DNA of 6,107 nt from positions 1-6,107 of the forward strand of contig JAEDGQ010000099.1 of the NCBI GenBank assembly GCA_016297415.1. Reading direction: 5' to 3'. The position numbers and the translations under genes were made by a program. This stretch comes from Treponema sp. Lineage in GTDB: Bacteria > Spirochaetota > Spirochaetia > Treponematales > Treponemataceae. The notes under the pieces are model-generated. The model was not told the DNA's origin and searched no databases. It worked only from the letters and a program-made list of their open reading frames with translations. Below are positions 1 through 5,703 of the stretch, one piece after another (the first letter of the stretch is position 1; each line of letters starts with the position of its first letter).

Positions 1-44
1 GGTTCCTGAGCCTGTCGAAGGGTGGTTCCTGAGCCCGTCGAAGG
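1..44. repeat. Two tandem copies of a 21-bp GGTTCCTGAGC-type repeat
   Basis: Positions 1-21 and 24-44 are the same 21-bp unit with one difference (T at 13, C at 36), separated by GT, giving a 23-bp period. The shared core is CCTGAGCCTGTCGAAGG. The second unit runs into 45-49 to make an imperfect dyad: TGAGCCC (30-36) and GGACTCA (43-49) around a 6-nt loop. On the minus-strand RNA all seven pairs form, one of them a G-U wobble. There is no T-tract, so it does not look like an intrinsic terminator. From memory, very similar sequences are dispersed in many unrelated bacterial genomes, but I cannot confirm that here. The array is cut by the window edge and may be longer. Confidence 0.75.
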
Positions 45-104
45 ACTCAATGACCGCTACATTCATTACTTTTGGGACAGCCCCTTTTTTACAGAATTTT
101 CAGC
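45..104. other. Intergenic tail downstream of potD, no clear terminator
   Basis: This short stretch follows the potD stop in the direction of transcription. On the plus strand it contains TTTTGGGACAGCCCC (70-84) followed by six T (85-90). The only stem available there is GGG/CCC, too short for a convincing terminator. The 15-bp motif read on the minus strand, GGGGCTGTCCCAAAA, resembles terminal inverted repeats that I recall from IS1182-like elements, but no transposase or second end is visible. No coding potential is apparent. Confidence 0.35.
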
Positions 105-1145
105 TTAGTTAATACGGATTTTTTCCCAGGCAGCCCAGTAATCGTTGATTTTGTCCCCAAGGTCATATTTAAGTTCACAGTTATCCATGCAGCTTGCATC
201 ATACATTGGAACAGTTGTTCTGTATTTGTCTGCTTCCAGGTTGACATAACAAGGGAACTTGAATGAATCAAGGAATTTTGCATAGTTTTCTGGATTGTGG
301 ATGTAGTTCATAAACTTAACGGCAAGTTCAGGATTTTTAGAATCCTTAAGAATACACATGCTGTCCAGGTATGAAGGACCGCCTTCTGCCGGAATAAAGA
401 AGTCTACATCATTAGCCCACATTTCTTCAGAACATTCACCGTTTGTAACTTCAGCGTATCCCTGACAGAGCCAGAGGTTACCTGCAGCAAAGTCTTTACC
501 AAAACCTTCTGCATCGAAATTGAAGATGTTTGGCTTCCATTTTGTAGTAATAAGTTCAACGGCAGCTGCAAGTTCTGCTTCGTTTGTTGTGTTTACGCTG
601 TAACCGAGATATTTAAGGGCATCACCAATAACTTCACGGTAGTCGTTCATCATTGTTGTTTTTCCTGCAAAGCGTGGATCAGCAAAGATGTTCCATGATT
701 TTTCATAATCCTGAACTTTTGATTTGTTAACGCTGATACCTGCAGCACCAAAGTAGTAAGGAACGGCGTATTTCATTTCCGGGTCATAACCGGCTTTTTC
801 AAGAACTTTTGGATTGATTTTATCTCTGTTTGTAAAAAGTTCCTGATTAATTGGCTGGAACATATCCTGAGCCATCATAATTGAAACATAGTCCTGAGAA
901 GGTACTACAATGTCAAAGCTTTTGGTTCCGCCGTTTTTAAGCTTGTTGTACATAGTTTCGTTTGAATCGTATTCAGTAACGATAACTTTGCAGTCGAATT
1001 CCTGTTCGAAAGCTTTTACAACTTCTTTTGGAGTGTAGTAAGTCCAGGTGTAAACGTTCAATGTCTGTTTCTTTTCACAAGAAATAAGACCCATAGCAGC
1101 AATAAGACCACATGCTGCAACACAAATTTTAGAGGCGATTTTCAT
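105..1145 (-). CDS. potD: Polyamine ABC transporter substrate-binding lipoprotein PotD
   Basis: This is the receptor of the spermidine/putrescine importer. It should bind polyamines outside the cytoplasmic membrane and deliver them to PotB-PotC. The 346-residue length fits the family (E. coli PotD is about 348). Residues 1-22 are a lipoprotein signal peptide with lipobox LISC, so Cys23 should be lipidated. Family blocks include VYTWTYYTP (31-39), SNETMYNKLK (61-70), the DIVVPS segment (78-83), REVIGDALKYLGY (170-182), EGGPSYLDS (254-262) and a C-terminal YWAAWEKI. Trp34, Ser83, Glu171 and Asp261 line up with E. coli pocket residues. Trp229 and Trp255 of E. coli appear to be Cys227 and Tyr259 here. 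The start at 1145 is chosen because it gives the signal peptide and has GGAG 9 nt upstream; an in-frame upstream Met at 1292 lies inside potC. It is the last gene of the operon, 91 bp after potC. Polyamine specificity is inferred; putrescine versus spermidine preference cannot be read from the sequence. Confidence 0.93.
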   Translation of the reverse strand: MKIASKICVAACGLIAAMGLISCEKKQTLNVYTWTYYTPKEVVKAFEQEFDCKVIVTEYDSNETMYNKLKNGGTKSFDIVVPSQDYVSIMMAQDMFQPINQELFTNRDKINPKVLEKAGYDPEMKYAVPYYFGAAGISVNKSKVQDYEKSWNIFADPRFAGKTTMMNDYREVIGDALKYLGYSVNTTNEAELAAAVELITTKWKPNIFNFDAEGFGKDFAAGNLWLCQGYAEVTNGECSEEMWANDVDFFIPAEGGPSYLDSMCILKDSKNPELAVKFMNYIHNPENYAKFLDSFKFPCYVNLEADKYRTTVPMYDASCMDNCELKYDLGDKINDYWAAWEKIRIN

Positions 1146-1154
1146 AACGCATAT

Positions 1155-1158
1155 CTCC
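1155..1158 (-). promoter_or_regulatory. Shine-Dalgarno that fixes the potD start
   Basis: GGAG sits 9 nt before the ATG at 1145 and directly precedes the lipoprotein signal sequence. It settles the start in favour of 1145 over the longer in-frame reading from 1292. Confidence 0.75.
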
Positions 1159-1188
1159 AAAACCCGAAAAATGCCTTTGTAATCCGGG

Positions 1189-1224
1189 AAAAAAATAATA
1201 TAAACACCCCACAGGGTGCTGTTT
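1189..1224 (-). terminator. Hairpin plus T-rich tract between potC and potD (attenuator-like)
   Basis: On the minus strand, 13 nt after the potC stop, CACCC (1214-1218) pairs with GGGTG (1205-1209) around the loop TGTG. AAA (1222-1224) and TTT (1202-1204) can extend the stem across a 3-nt bulge. After the stem comes ATATTA and then seven T (1195-1189). This is the layout of a weak intrinsic terminator placed inside an operon. It could reduce read-through into potD or protect the 3' end of a processed potABC message. The gap and tract are imperfect, so full termination is unlikely. No strong separate potD promoter is visible between this element and the potD start. Confidence 0.45.
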
Positions 1225-1236
1225 GAAAAAAGAAGA

Positions 1237-2112
1237 TTAGTGTGAAGCTGCAAAACCTTTAAGACTTTTTCTGGCAATAATTGCAAGACCACAGATAGCC
1301 AGAATAAGAATAAAGGAGAAGCTGTTGATTACAGGGCTTACACCACGACGAACCTGATTCAATACAAAAATTGGGAGAGTAATAACATTTCCGTTTACAA
1401 GAGATGTGATTACAAAGTCTTCGATTGAGAGGGTAATACTCATCATAAATCCGCTCATAATTCCAGGAAAAATTGCTGGAATAATAACGAGATAAAGTGT
1501 CTGAGCTTCGTTTGCACCAAGGTCATGGGAAGCTTCAATGATTGAATAGTCAAATTCATCAACACGGGCGCTTACCATAAGATATACAAATGGAAGACAG
1601 AAAGTTGTATGGGCAATAATAATACTTGTAAGCCCCATGTTCATACCAAAGCCTGTAAGGAAGATAAGAAGGGAAACACCCATAATAACTTCCGGAAGAA
1701 CCATTGGCAGGAAGCTGATAGTCTGAATGTAGTTGCGGCCAAAAAATTTGTACCAGCTGTTTCCGATGGCTGCCATAGAACCAATGATTGTAGAAATAAA
1801 TGCACTTACAACTGCTACAATTGCACTGTAAAGAAGACTCATCCACAGCCCGCCAGACTGAGTGAACAGTTCTTCATACCATCTTAAAGAAACACCTGTA
1901 AATTCAGCACCTTTGGAAGAATTGAATGAATAGAAAATAATTACAAGCAAAGGCAGAAAAAGAAATGCAAGTGTAAGGCACAACACAGTTTTTGAAAAAC
2001 TGAAAGGTGACTGACGTTTTTTCCAGTCTCTTTTAGCATGGACATTGTTTTCATTTTTTGCATGAGGAGTCTTTTTAAATAAAGCCATTATTACAGTTGC
2101 TAAAAAATCCAT
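1237..2112 (-). CDS. potC: Polyamine ABC transporter permease PotC
   Basis: This is the second inner-membrane permease of the polyamine importer and pairs with PotB to form the channel. It has 291 residues against about 264 in E. coli; the excess is mainly a polar, Lys-rich N-terminus (about residues 11-38). Hydrophobic helices are visible near 41-63, 91-118, 128-153, 160-180, 208-230 and 263-281. The cytoplasmic EAA loop that docks on the ATPase is EASHDLGANEAQTLYLVIIP (193-212). The block SIEDFVITSLVNG (229-241) and the later GVSPVINSFSFIL (257-269) are typical of PotC. The ATG at 2112 is preferred because AAGGAG (2119-2124) lies 6 nt upstream; a second Met at 2088 has no such site. The gap to the potB stop is 14 bp, so the two genes should be cotranscribed and probably translationally coupled. 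Confidence 0.93.
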   Translation of the reverse strand: MDFLATVIMALFKKTPHAKNENNVHAKRDWKKRQSPFSFSKTVLCLTLAFLFLPLLVIIFYSFNSSKGAEFTGVSLRWYEELFTQSGGLWMSLLYSAIVAVVSAFISTIIGSMAAIGNSWYKFFGRNYIQTISFLPMVLPEVIMGVSLLIFLTGFGMNMGLTSIIIAHTTFCLPFVYLMVSARVDEFDYSIIEASHDLGANEAQTLYLVIIPAIFPGIMSGFMMSITLSIEDFVITSLVNGNVITLPIFVLNQVRRGVSPVINSFSFILILAICGLAIIARKSLKGFAASH

Positions 2113-2118
2113 AAAAGT

Positions 2119-2124
2119 CTCCTT
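2119..2124 (-). promoter_or_regulatory. Shine-Dalgarno of potC, just after the potB stop
   Basis: AAGGAG lies 6 nt before the potC ATG and begins 2 nt after the potB TAG stop. It supports the start at 2112 rather than 2088. Confidence 0.8.
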
Positions 2125-2126
2125 TT

Positions 2127-3128
2127 CTATTCTGATTTCATTTTTTTAAGGCTGGCTTCTTTCTTTTCAGATGTAAGCATGTAAAGAATAGCAATCATAC
2201 TTACAAGAGTAAGAATTACACTGAAAGACGAGGCCAGTGGAAGGTTGCGTGATGTAGTAGCAGCTTCGTAAATTGTCTGTCCAAGCATACGAGTGTCTTT
2301 AGAACCTACAAGAAGAGGAACTGTGTAATTTCCGAAGATTGGAATAAAAGTAAAAATAAGGGCACTTACAATACCGCTTTTAATTCCAGGTAGAAGTACC
2401 TTAAACATTGCTACAGGTTTTGTTGCACCAAGGTCACGGGCAGCTTCCAGAAGAGTAAAGTCAAAACGGTCTACTGCTGTAAATACAGGCAGAATTGCAT
2501 AAGGCAGATACATATAAATATTAACAAGAATAATGGCAGTGTTTGTACCAATGAACTGAATTGCATGGAATTCACCGTCAGGATTCTGTGTAATAAGGAA
2601 GTACAGTTTTGCAAAGAAGCCGCAGAACTGGTTTAATGGACCTTCTGTTCCAAGAATTGTTTTCCAGGCGTAAATACGGATAAGGGAATTTGTAAGGAAT
2701 GGAATAATAATCAGAACAAGGAACAGAGTCTGTCTTTTAGAACGAGCCATAGCATATCCGCAAGGAAGTGCAATAGCAATTGAGAGGAAAGTTGCCACAA
2801 CTGTTGTCCAGAGTGTACGCCAGAGAAGAGGCAGGTAAACAAATTTTGTTACTGTTTCTCCTGTAACAGGATTAATTGTAGTTACTTTGGAAAAAATTGC
2901 CTTGTAGGCATCCAGTGTAAAACTCCACTGAATACCACCAAAATTGTCTTTCTTACAGAAAGAATATGCAACAATAATGAGAATTGGAACGATAAAAAAG
3001 ATAGAGAACCATACACCCATTGGCCAGGAATAAACTGGACCTGGATTTGGTTTCTTGTATTTTCTGGCAAAAGCTGCCTTTGCAACCTTTAACTGGATGC
3101 TTTCTTTATTTTTCTTAGAGTCCTTCAT
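2127..3128 (-). CDS. potB: Polyamine ABC transporter permease PotB
   Basis: This is the first membrane permease of the polyamine importer. It has 333 residues, longer than E. coli PotB (about 275-285). The excess is a basic cytoplasmic N-terminus (residues 1-35) and two longer external loops (about 80-100 and 165-192). Hydrophobic helices are visible near 37-57, 104-125, 135-155, 195-218, 252-275 and 299-318. The EAA loop begins EAARDLGATKP (228-238) and ends VLLPG (244-248); it is the contact site for PotA. The segment FIPIFGNYTVPLLVGS (261-276) matches the corresponding PotB helix. The ATG at 3128 is the only reasonable start, since the frame closes upstream at the potA stop. The Shine-Dalgarno AAAAGGA overlaps the potA stop and leaves an unusually long spacer of about 14 nt. 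This suggests that translation depends on ribosomes finishing potA. Confidence 0.93.
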   Translation of the reverse strand: MKDSKKNKESIQLKVAKAAFARKYKKPNPGPVYSWPMGVWFSIFFIVPILIIVAYSFCKKDNFGGIQWSFTLDAYKAIFSKVTTINPVTGETVTKFVYLPLLWRTLWTTVVATFLSIAIALPCGYAMARSKRQTLFLVLIIIPFLTNSLIRIYAWKTILGTEGPLNQFCGFFAKLYFLITQNPDGEFHAIQFIGTNTAIILVNIYMYLPYAILPVFTAVDRFDFTLLEAARDLGATKPVAMFKVLLPGIKSGIVSALIFTFIPIFGNYTVPLLVGSKDTRMLGQTIYEAATTSRNLPLASSFSVILTLVSMIAILYMLTSEKKEASLKKMKSE

Positions 3129-3142
3129 TAGGCAGTAAAAAT

Positions 3143-3149
3143 CCTTTTA
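3143..3149 (-). promoter_or_regulatory. potB Shine-Dalgarno overlapping the potA stop codon
   Basis: The minus strand reads TAAAAGGA here: the potA stop TAA (3149-3147) runs directly into AGGA (3146-3143). The spacing to the potB ATG is about 14 nt, longer than usual. The arrangement suggests translational coupling of potA to potB. The two genes are also in the same reading frame. Confidence 0.55.
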
Positions 3150-4343
3150 TTTGTTGATGTCTTCGACGATATATCCGTCTTCAGCAGAGAATGAGATGTA
3201 AACAGTATCTTTCCACTGAATCTCTGGACCATCATCCATATAATTCTGATGCTGCTTGAAAACTTTTATGATTGTTCCTGTTTTTTCAAGCTTTACATAG
3301 AACTTAGACTGGAAACCTGTGTAAACAGGTTCTTCAACGATGCCTTTGAAAACGTTAATGTCTTTACGGCCTTTAACATCCGGTTCATCAAGAGTAATAC
3401 TGATTTTTTCAGGACGAACTGTAAATGCAACTTTCTGGCCTTCATCAGTATGTTCATAGTCTGTAACAAGAATGTTTTTATCTTCTTCTTTTGTAGCCTG
3501 AGTATCCCCTGTAAGCTGTGCCTGTAATCCAAGTGCAGGTACATTAAGGGTTACCATGTGTTCAATGTCAGATTTTCCTTCAACTTTGTAGCTTTCGCAG
3601 TTTACAACTGTAGCTTCAAAAAGGTTTGTTTCACCGATGAATTCGGCAACAAACTGAGTTGCAGGAGATTCGTAGATTTCGTAAGGAGTTCCGATCTGAA
3701 GTACATTACCTTTATTCATAACTGCAATGCGGTCAGAAACAGCAAGAGCTTCACTCTGATCATGTGTTACGAAGATAAATGTAATTCCGATTTTGTCGTG
3801 GAGACGATCCAGTTCAACAAGAAGGTTGGAACGGAGTTTTGCATCAAGAGCCGAAAGTGGTTCATCAAGGAGAAGAACTTTTGGTTCGTTAATGAGGGCT
3901 CGGGCAATAGCAACACGCTGACGCTGACCGCCGGAAAGCTGGTTTGGCTTTTTGAACATGTGCTGGTCAAGTTCAACAAGGTGGATATATTCCCTTACTT
4001 TTTCATCGATTGTTTTTTTATCAACTTTTTTAAGACGAAGAGAGAATGCAACATTTTCATAAACTGTAAGGTGTGGGAAAAGTGCATAGTTCTGAAATAC
4101 AGTATTTGAATGACGAAGGTTAGGTGGAAGACCTATAACATTTACATCGTCAAAGAGAAGTGCACCTTCATCAGGATTTTCGAACCCGGCAATAATACGG
4201 AGAAGTGTTGTCTTTCCGCAACCCGATGGCCCAAGCAGGGTAAAAAATTCACCTGGCTTAATAGTAAAATTAATATCGTTAAGTGCGTGAAAATCACCGA
4301 AATGCTTATCGATATGGTCAATTTTAACCTGACTTCCGTTCAC
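3147..4343 (-). CDS. potA: Polyamine ABC transporter ATPase PotA
   Basis: This is the cytoplasmic ATP-hydrolysing subunit that powers polyamine import through PotB-PotC. All ABC motifs are intact: Walker A GPSGCGKTT (38-46), Q-loop Gln84 in TVFQNYALFPH (81-91), signature LSGGQ (136-140), Walker B VLLLDEP (156-162), D-loop SALD (164-167) and switch His194 in FVTHDQSEAL. After about residue 235 comes a TOBE-type regulatory domain with the hallmark VRPEKI (309-314). The 398 residues exceed E. coli PotA (378). The extra length falls around 250-300, a polar acidic stretch between the TOBE strands. The start is GTG (read as Met), supported by GAGG 8 nt upstream and by an N-terminus that enters the ABC fold almost at once. 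It is the first gene of the operon. The sequence alone could fit another PotA-like importer ATPase, but the three partner genes settle the assignment. Confidence 0.94.
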   Translation of the reverse strand: MNGSQVKIDHIDKHFGDFHALNDINFTIKPGEFFTLLGPSGCGKTTLLRIIAGFENPDEGALLFDDVNVIGLPPNLRHSNTVFQNYALFPHLTVYENVAFSLRLKKVDKKTIDEKVREYIHLVELDQHMFKKPNQLSGGQRQRVAIARALINEPKVLLLDEPLSALDAKLRSNLLVELDRLHDKIGITFIFVTHDQSEALAVSDRIAVMNKGNVLQIGTPYEIYESPATQFVAEFIGETNLFEATVVNCESYKVEGKSDIEHMVTLNVPALGLQAQLTGDTQATKEEDKNILVTDYEHTDEGQKVAFTVRPEKISITLDEPDVKGRKDINVFKGIVEEPVYTGFQSKFYVKLEKTGTIIKVFKQHQNYMDDGPEIQWKDTVYISFSAEDGYIVEDINK

Positions 4344-4351
4344 TGTGAGTA

Positions 4352-4355
4352 CCTC
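4352..4355 (-). promoter_or_regulatory. Shine-Dalgarno supporting the potA GTG start
   Basis: GAGG lies 8 nt before the GTG at 4343 on the minus strand. There is no competing ATG in frame nearby, so the GTG start rests on this site and on the fit to the ABC N-terminus. Confidence 0.65.
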
Positions 4356-4361
4356 TTTTTA

Positions 4362-4384
4362 ATAAACCACTTCAGGTGGCTTAT
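4362..4384 (-). promoter_or_regulatory. Leader hairpin (or DNA dyad) just upstream of the potA ribosome site
   Basis: In the minus-strand transcript, ATAAGCCAC pairs with GTGGTTTAT over nine positions (one G-U wobble) around the loop CTGAA. The stem ends 6 nt before the GAGG of potA. It is followed by TAAAAAGAGG and so is not a terminator in this direction. It could set mRNA stability or initiation rate, or be a dyad bound by a protein at the DNA level. The structure is visible directly; the role is inferred. Confidence 0.5.
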
Positions 4385-4405
4385 ATGAAAAACAGAATAA
4401 CTGCA

Positions 4406-4419
4406 TTATGTTAACATAA
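4406..4419. promoter_or_regulatory. Perfect 14-bp palindrome TTATGTTAACATAA, candidate operator
   Basis: The sequence is identical on both strands over 14 bp. It covers the whole candidate -10 of the potA promoter (4413-4418). A protein dimer bound here would block the promoter, which is the usual geometry of a repressor operator. No regulator gene lies in the window. An AT-rich palindrome can also arise by chance. Confidence 0.45.
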
Positions 4420-4441
4420 GGATAATAGTTTGCTTTGTCTA
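4413..4441 (-). promoter_or_regulatory. Sigma70-like promoter for the potABCD operon
   Basis: On the minus strand the -35 is TAGACA (4441-4436, five of six consensus bases). A 17-nt spacer separates it from the -10 TATGTT (4418-4413, four of six). Transcription would start near 4406, giving a leader of about 60 nt before the potA GTG. The region upstream of the -35 is rich in A and T tracts, as in UP-element promoters. Confidence 0.55.
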
Positions 4442-4456
4442 TAAGTTTTTGGAGAA

Positions 4457-4494
4457 TTTTTTTAAATAATTTTCAAAATTTATTTAAATTTTTT
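4457..4494. other. AT-only block with a long imperfect dyad between azlD and potA
   Basis: The block lacks G and has a single C (4474). The left arm TTTAAATAATTTT (4461-4473) is the reverse complement of the right arm (4475-4488) except for one extra T. Six T follow on the plus strand (4489-4494). On the minus strand, where azlD ends, A residues follow the stem instead. It is therefore not a canonical terminator for azlD. It may act as an AT-rich upstream element for the potA promoter or as bent DNA. Confidence 0.4.
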
Positions 4495-4842
4495 CTATAA
4501 AAAAAGCCTGTCAAGTATCATGTAAACTATTGTTCCTCCAAAGATGCTGATCATGCTGTTGCCTTTTGCTATGTGGAGTACTGTAGTAACTGCAATACCA
4601 ATAATTGCAGGGATTCCCCATGGAGAATTTGTGAATGTAAGATATTTTGGATCTGACAGACAATAGATGATTAAAACTCCAATTACCATTGCAGGAATGT
4701 ATTTTTCCACAAAGGAGAGAATCTGAGGCGGTTTTCTGCTGCTGAACAGCAAGAATGGAAATGCACGCAGAAGAAACATAAGGATTGCACCTGCAACAGT
4801 TGCAATAACTGCCATTAAAAGAGTCATTTTCTGAGCTTCCAT
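4495..4842 (-). CDS. azlD: AzlD-family small subunit of branched-chain amino acid exporter
   Basis: This is the small membrane partner of AzlC. In this family (B. subtilis AzlD, E. coli YgaH, C. glutamicum BrnE) the two subunits together export branched-chain amino acids such as valine, leucine or isoleucine. The 115 residues are close to the usual 100-110. Four hydrophobic segments are visible: about 7-26, 47-63, 76-91 and 97-113. Family signatures include the RAFPFLLF block (26-33), YIPAMVIGVLIIYCL (48-62) and a conserved-looking HIAKGN (90-95) before SIFGGTIVYM. The ATG shares its A with the azlC stop (TAATG). A near-perfect AAGGAGG (4850-4856) lies 7 nt upstream inside azlC, so the two subunits should be translated together. 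Substrate is inferred from family only. Confidence 0.9.
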   Translation of the reverse strand: MEAQKMTLLMAVIATVAGAILMFLLRAFPFLLFSSRKPPQILSFVEKYIPAMVIGVLIIYCLSDPKYLTFTNSPWGIPAIIGIAVTTVLHIAKGNSMISIFGGTIVYMILDRLFL

Positions 4843-5600
4843 TATTCTGCCTCCTTGTTTTTATTTTCTGTTTTTTTCAGGCTTTCTTTTTTCTGCAGAT
4901 AACTTTTTGCAAAAATCAGTACTGCAATACCAAGAGTGAGGGCAACCATAAGTACCTGTTTGTCAGGAAGAATGCCTGTTTTACAGAGGATGATAGAAAT
5001 GATTGTGGTTGAAATACCGCAGAGAGAAGGGAAAAGTTCCCGGCTCTTTTTTACCTGTTCAATCATTAAAACAACAAAAAGTGAATTAAGGGCAAAGTCT
5101 ACACCGGAAAAGTTTGCAGGGATAACACTTCCGATAAGGGCGCCAATCAGGCCTCCAAGAAGCCAGTAACTCCAGTTTAAGGCTGCAATTACACTGTAAT
5201 ATTCACCGTCATTTTCACCTTCAGGAACATCATTTGTGGTAATAAGGGCGTAAGTTTCGTCTGTAAGTGCAAAAATTAAAAAGTACTTCCATAAACCAAC
5301 CCGGGATTTGTCGTATTTTTTAAGAAGGGAAAGTCCGTAAACAATGTGTCTGATTCCAACAAAGAACTGAGTAATAAGGAAAGTTGGAAGGGATGCCCCT
5401 GCAGCCATAAGTCCGATTCCAACATACTGACCGGTTCCGGAAAAAATTGTAAGACCCATAAAAAGTGCAAGCCACCATGGATAGCCGGCATTTACAACCA
5501 TAAGACCAAAAGGAATACCAATCGATACATAACCAAAAAAGATTGGTATTGTAAGGTGCGCTGCTTTGCGCAAATTCTGTTTCTGAAGCATATTGTGCAT
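4842..5600 (-). CDS. azlC: AzlC-family large subunit of branched-chain amino acid exporter
   Basis: This is the large subunit of a two-component branched-chain amino acid exporter (B. subtilis AzlC, E. coli YgaZ, C. glutamicum BrnF). It acts in the cytoplasmic membrane with AzlD. The 252 residues are normal for the family. Characteristic blocks are GYVSIGIPFGLM (23-34), FSGTGQYVGIGLMAAG (53-68), IRHIVYGLSL (83-92), LTDETYAL (112-119), LNWSYWLLGGLIGALIGSVIP (141-161) and the VDFALNSLFVVLMIEQ region (167-182). Hydrophobic helices are spread over the whole length, ending with a Lys/Glu-rich cytoplasmic tail (236-252). The ATG at 5600 is the first in frame; an alternative Met lies at 5591. Neither has a recognisable Shine-Dalgarno, which is odd beside the strong azlD site. 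The gene is divergent from the small plus-strand gene at 5783. Confidence 0.91.
   Translation of the reverse strand: MHNMLQKQNLRKAAHLTIPIFFGYVSIGIPFGLMVVNAGYPWWLALFMGLTIFSGTGQYVGIGLMAAGASLPTFLITQFFVGIRHIVYGLSLLKKYDKSRVGLWKYFLIFALTDETYALITTNDVPEGENDGEYYSVIAALNWSYWLLGGLIGALIGSVIPANFSGVDFALNSLFVVLMIEQVKKSRELFPSLCGISTTIISIILCKTGILPDKQVLMVALTLGIAVLIFAKSYLQKKESLKKTENKNKEAE
4850..4856 (-). promoter_or_regulatory. Strong Shine-Dalgarno of azlD inside the azlC 3' end
   Basis: AAGGAGG lies 7 nt before the azlD ATG and within the last codons of azlC. With the TAATG overlap it indicates coupled translation of the two exporter subunits. Confidence 0.8.
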
Positions 5601-5703
5601 AATAGCATTTTGATGTTGAAAGGTTAAGCAATTTTTGTAAAAATGAACTTAAGAATAAAAAACTGAAAATACAGAGTTTTATTTTCGCTAAACAATTTAT
5701 GCA

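Noticed and set aside
1..49. The left-edge repeat as the start of a CRISPR array
   Set aside because: The units are separated by only 2 bp, with no spacers of protospacer length and no cas genes in view.
70..90. Plus-strand GGG-ACAG-CCC stem followed by six T as a terminator
   Set aside because: A 3-bp stem is too weak, and it points to the plus strand, where no gene ends.
1143..1292. A 49-residue N-terminal extension of potD starting at 1292
   Set aside because: It overlaps the potC end and the intercistronic hairpin. The Met at 1145 has a ribosome site and starts a clean lipoprotein signal peptide.
3558..4109. A 183-residue plus-strand reading frame across potA
   Set aside because: It lies opposite the most conserved part of the ABC ATPase, has no ribosome site and has a Phe/Asn/Cys-rich composition typical of an antisense shadow.
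4461..4494. The AT-only dyad as an intrinsic terminator of azlD
   Set aside because: In the azlD direction the stem is followed by A residues instead of T, and the stem is almost entirely A-T pairs.
5320..5631. A 103-residue minus-strand frame starting just upstream of azlC
   Set aside because: It overlaps azlC in another frame, is rich in Tyr, Ser and Cys with no family signature, and lacks a ribosome site.
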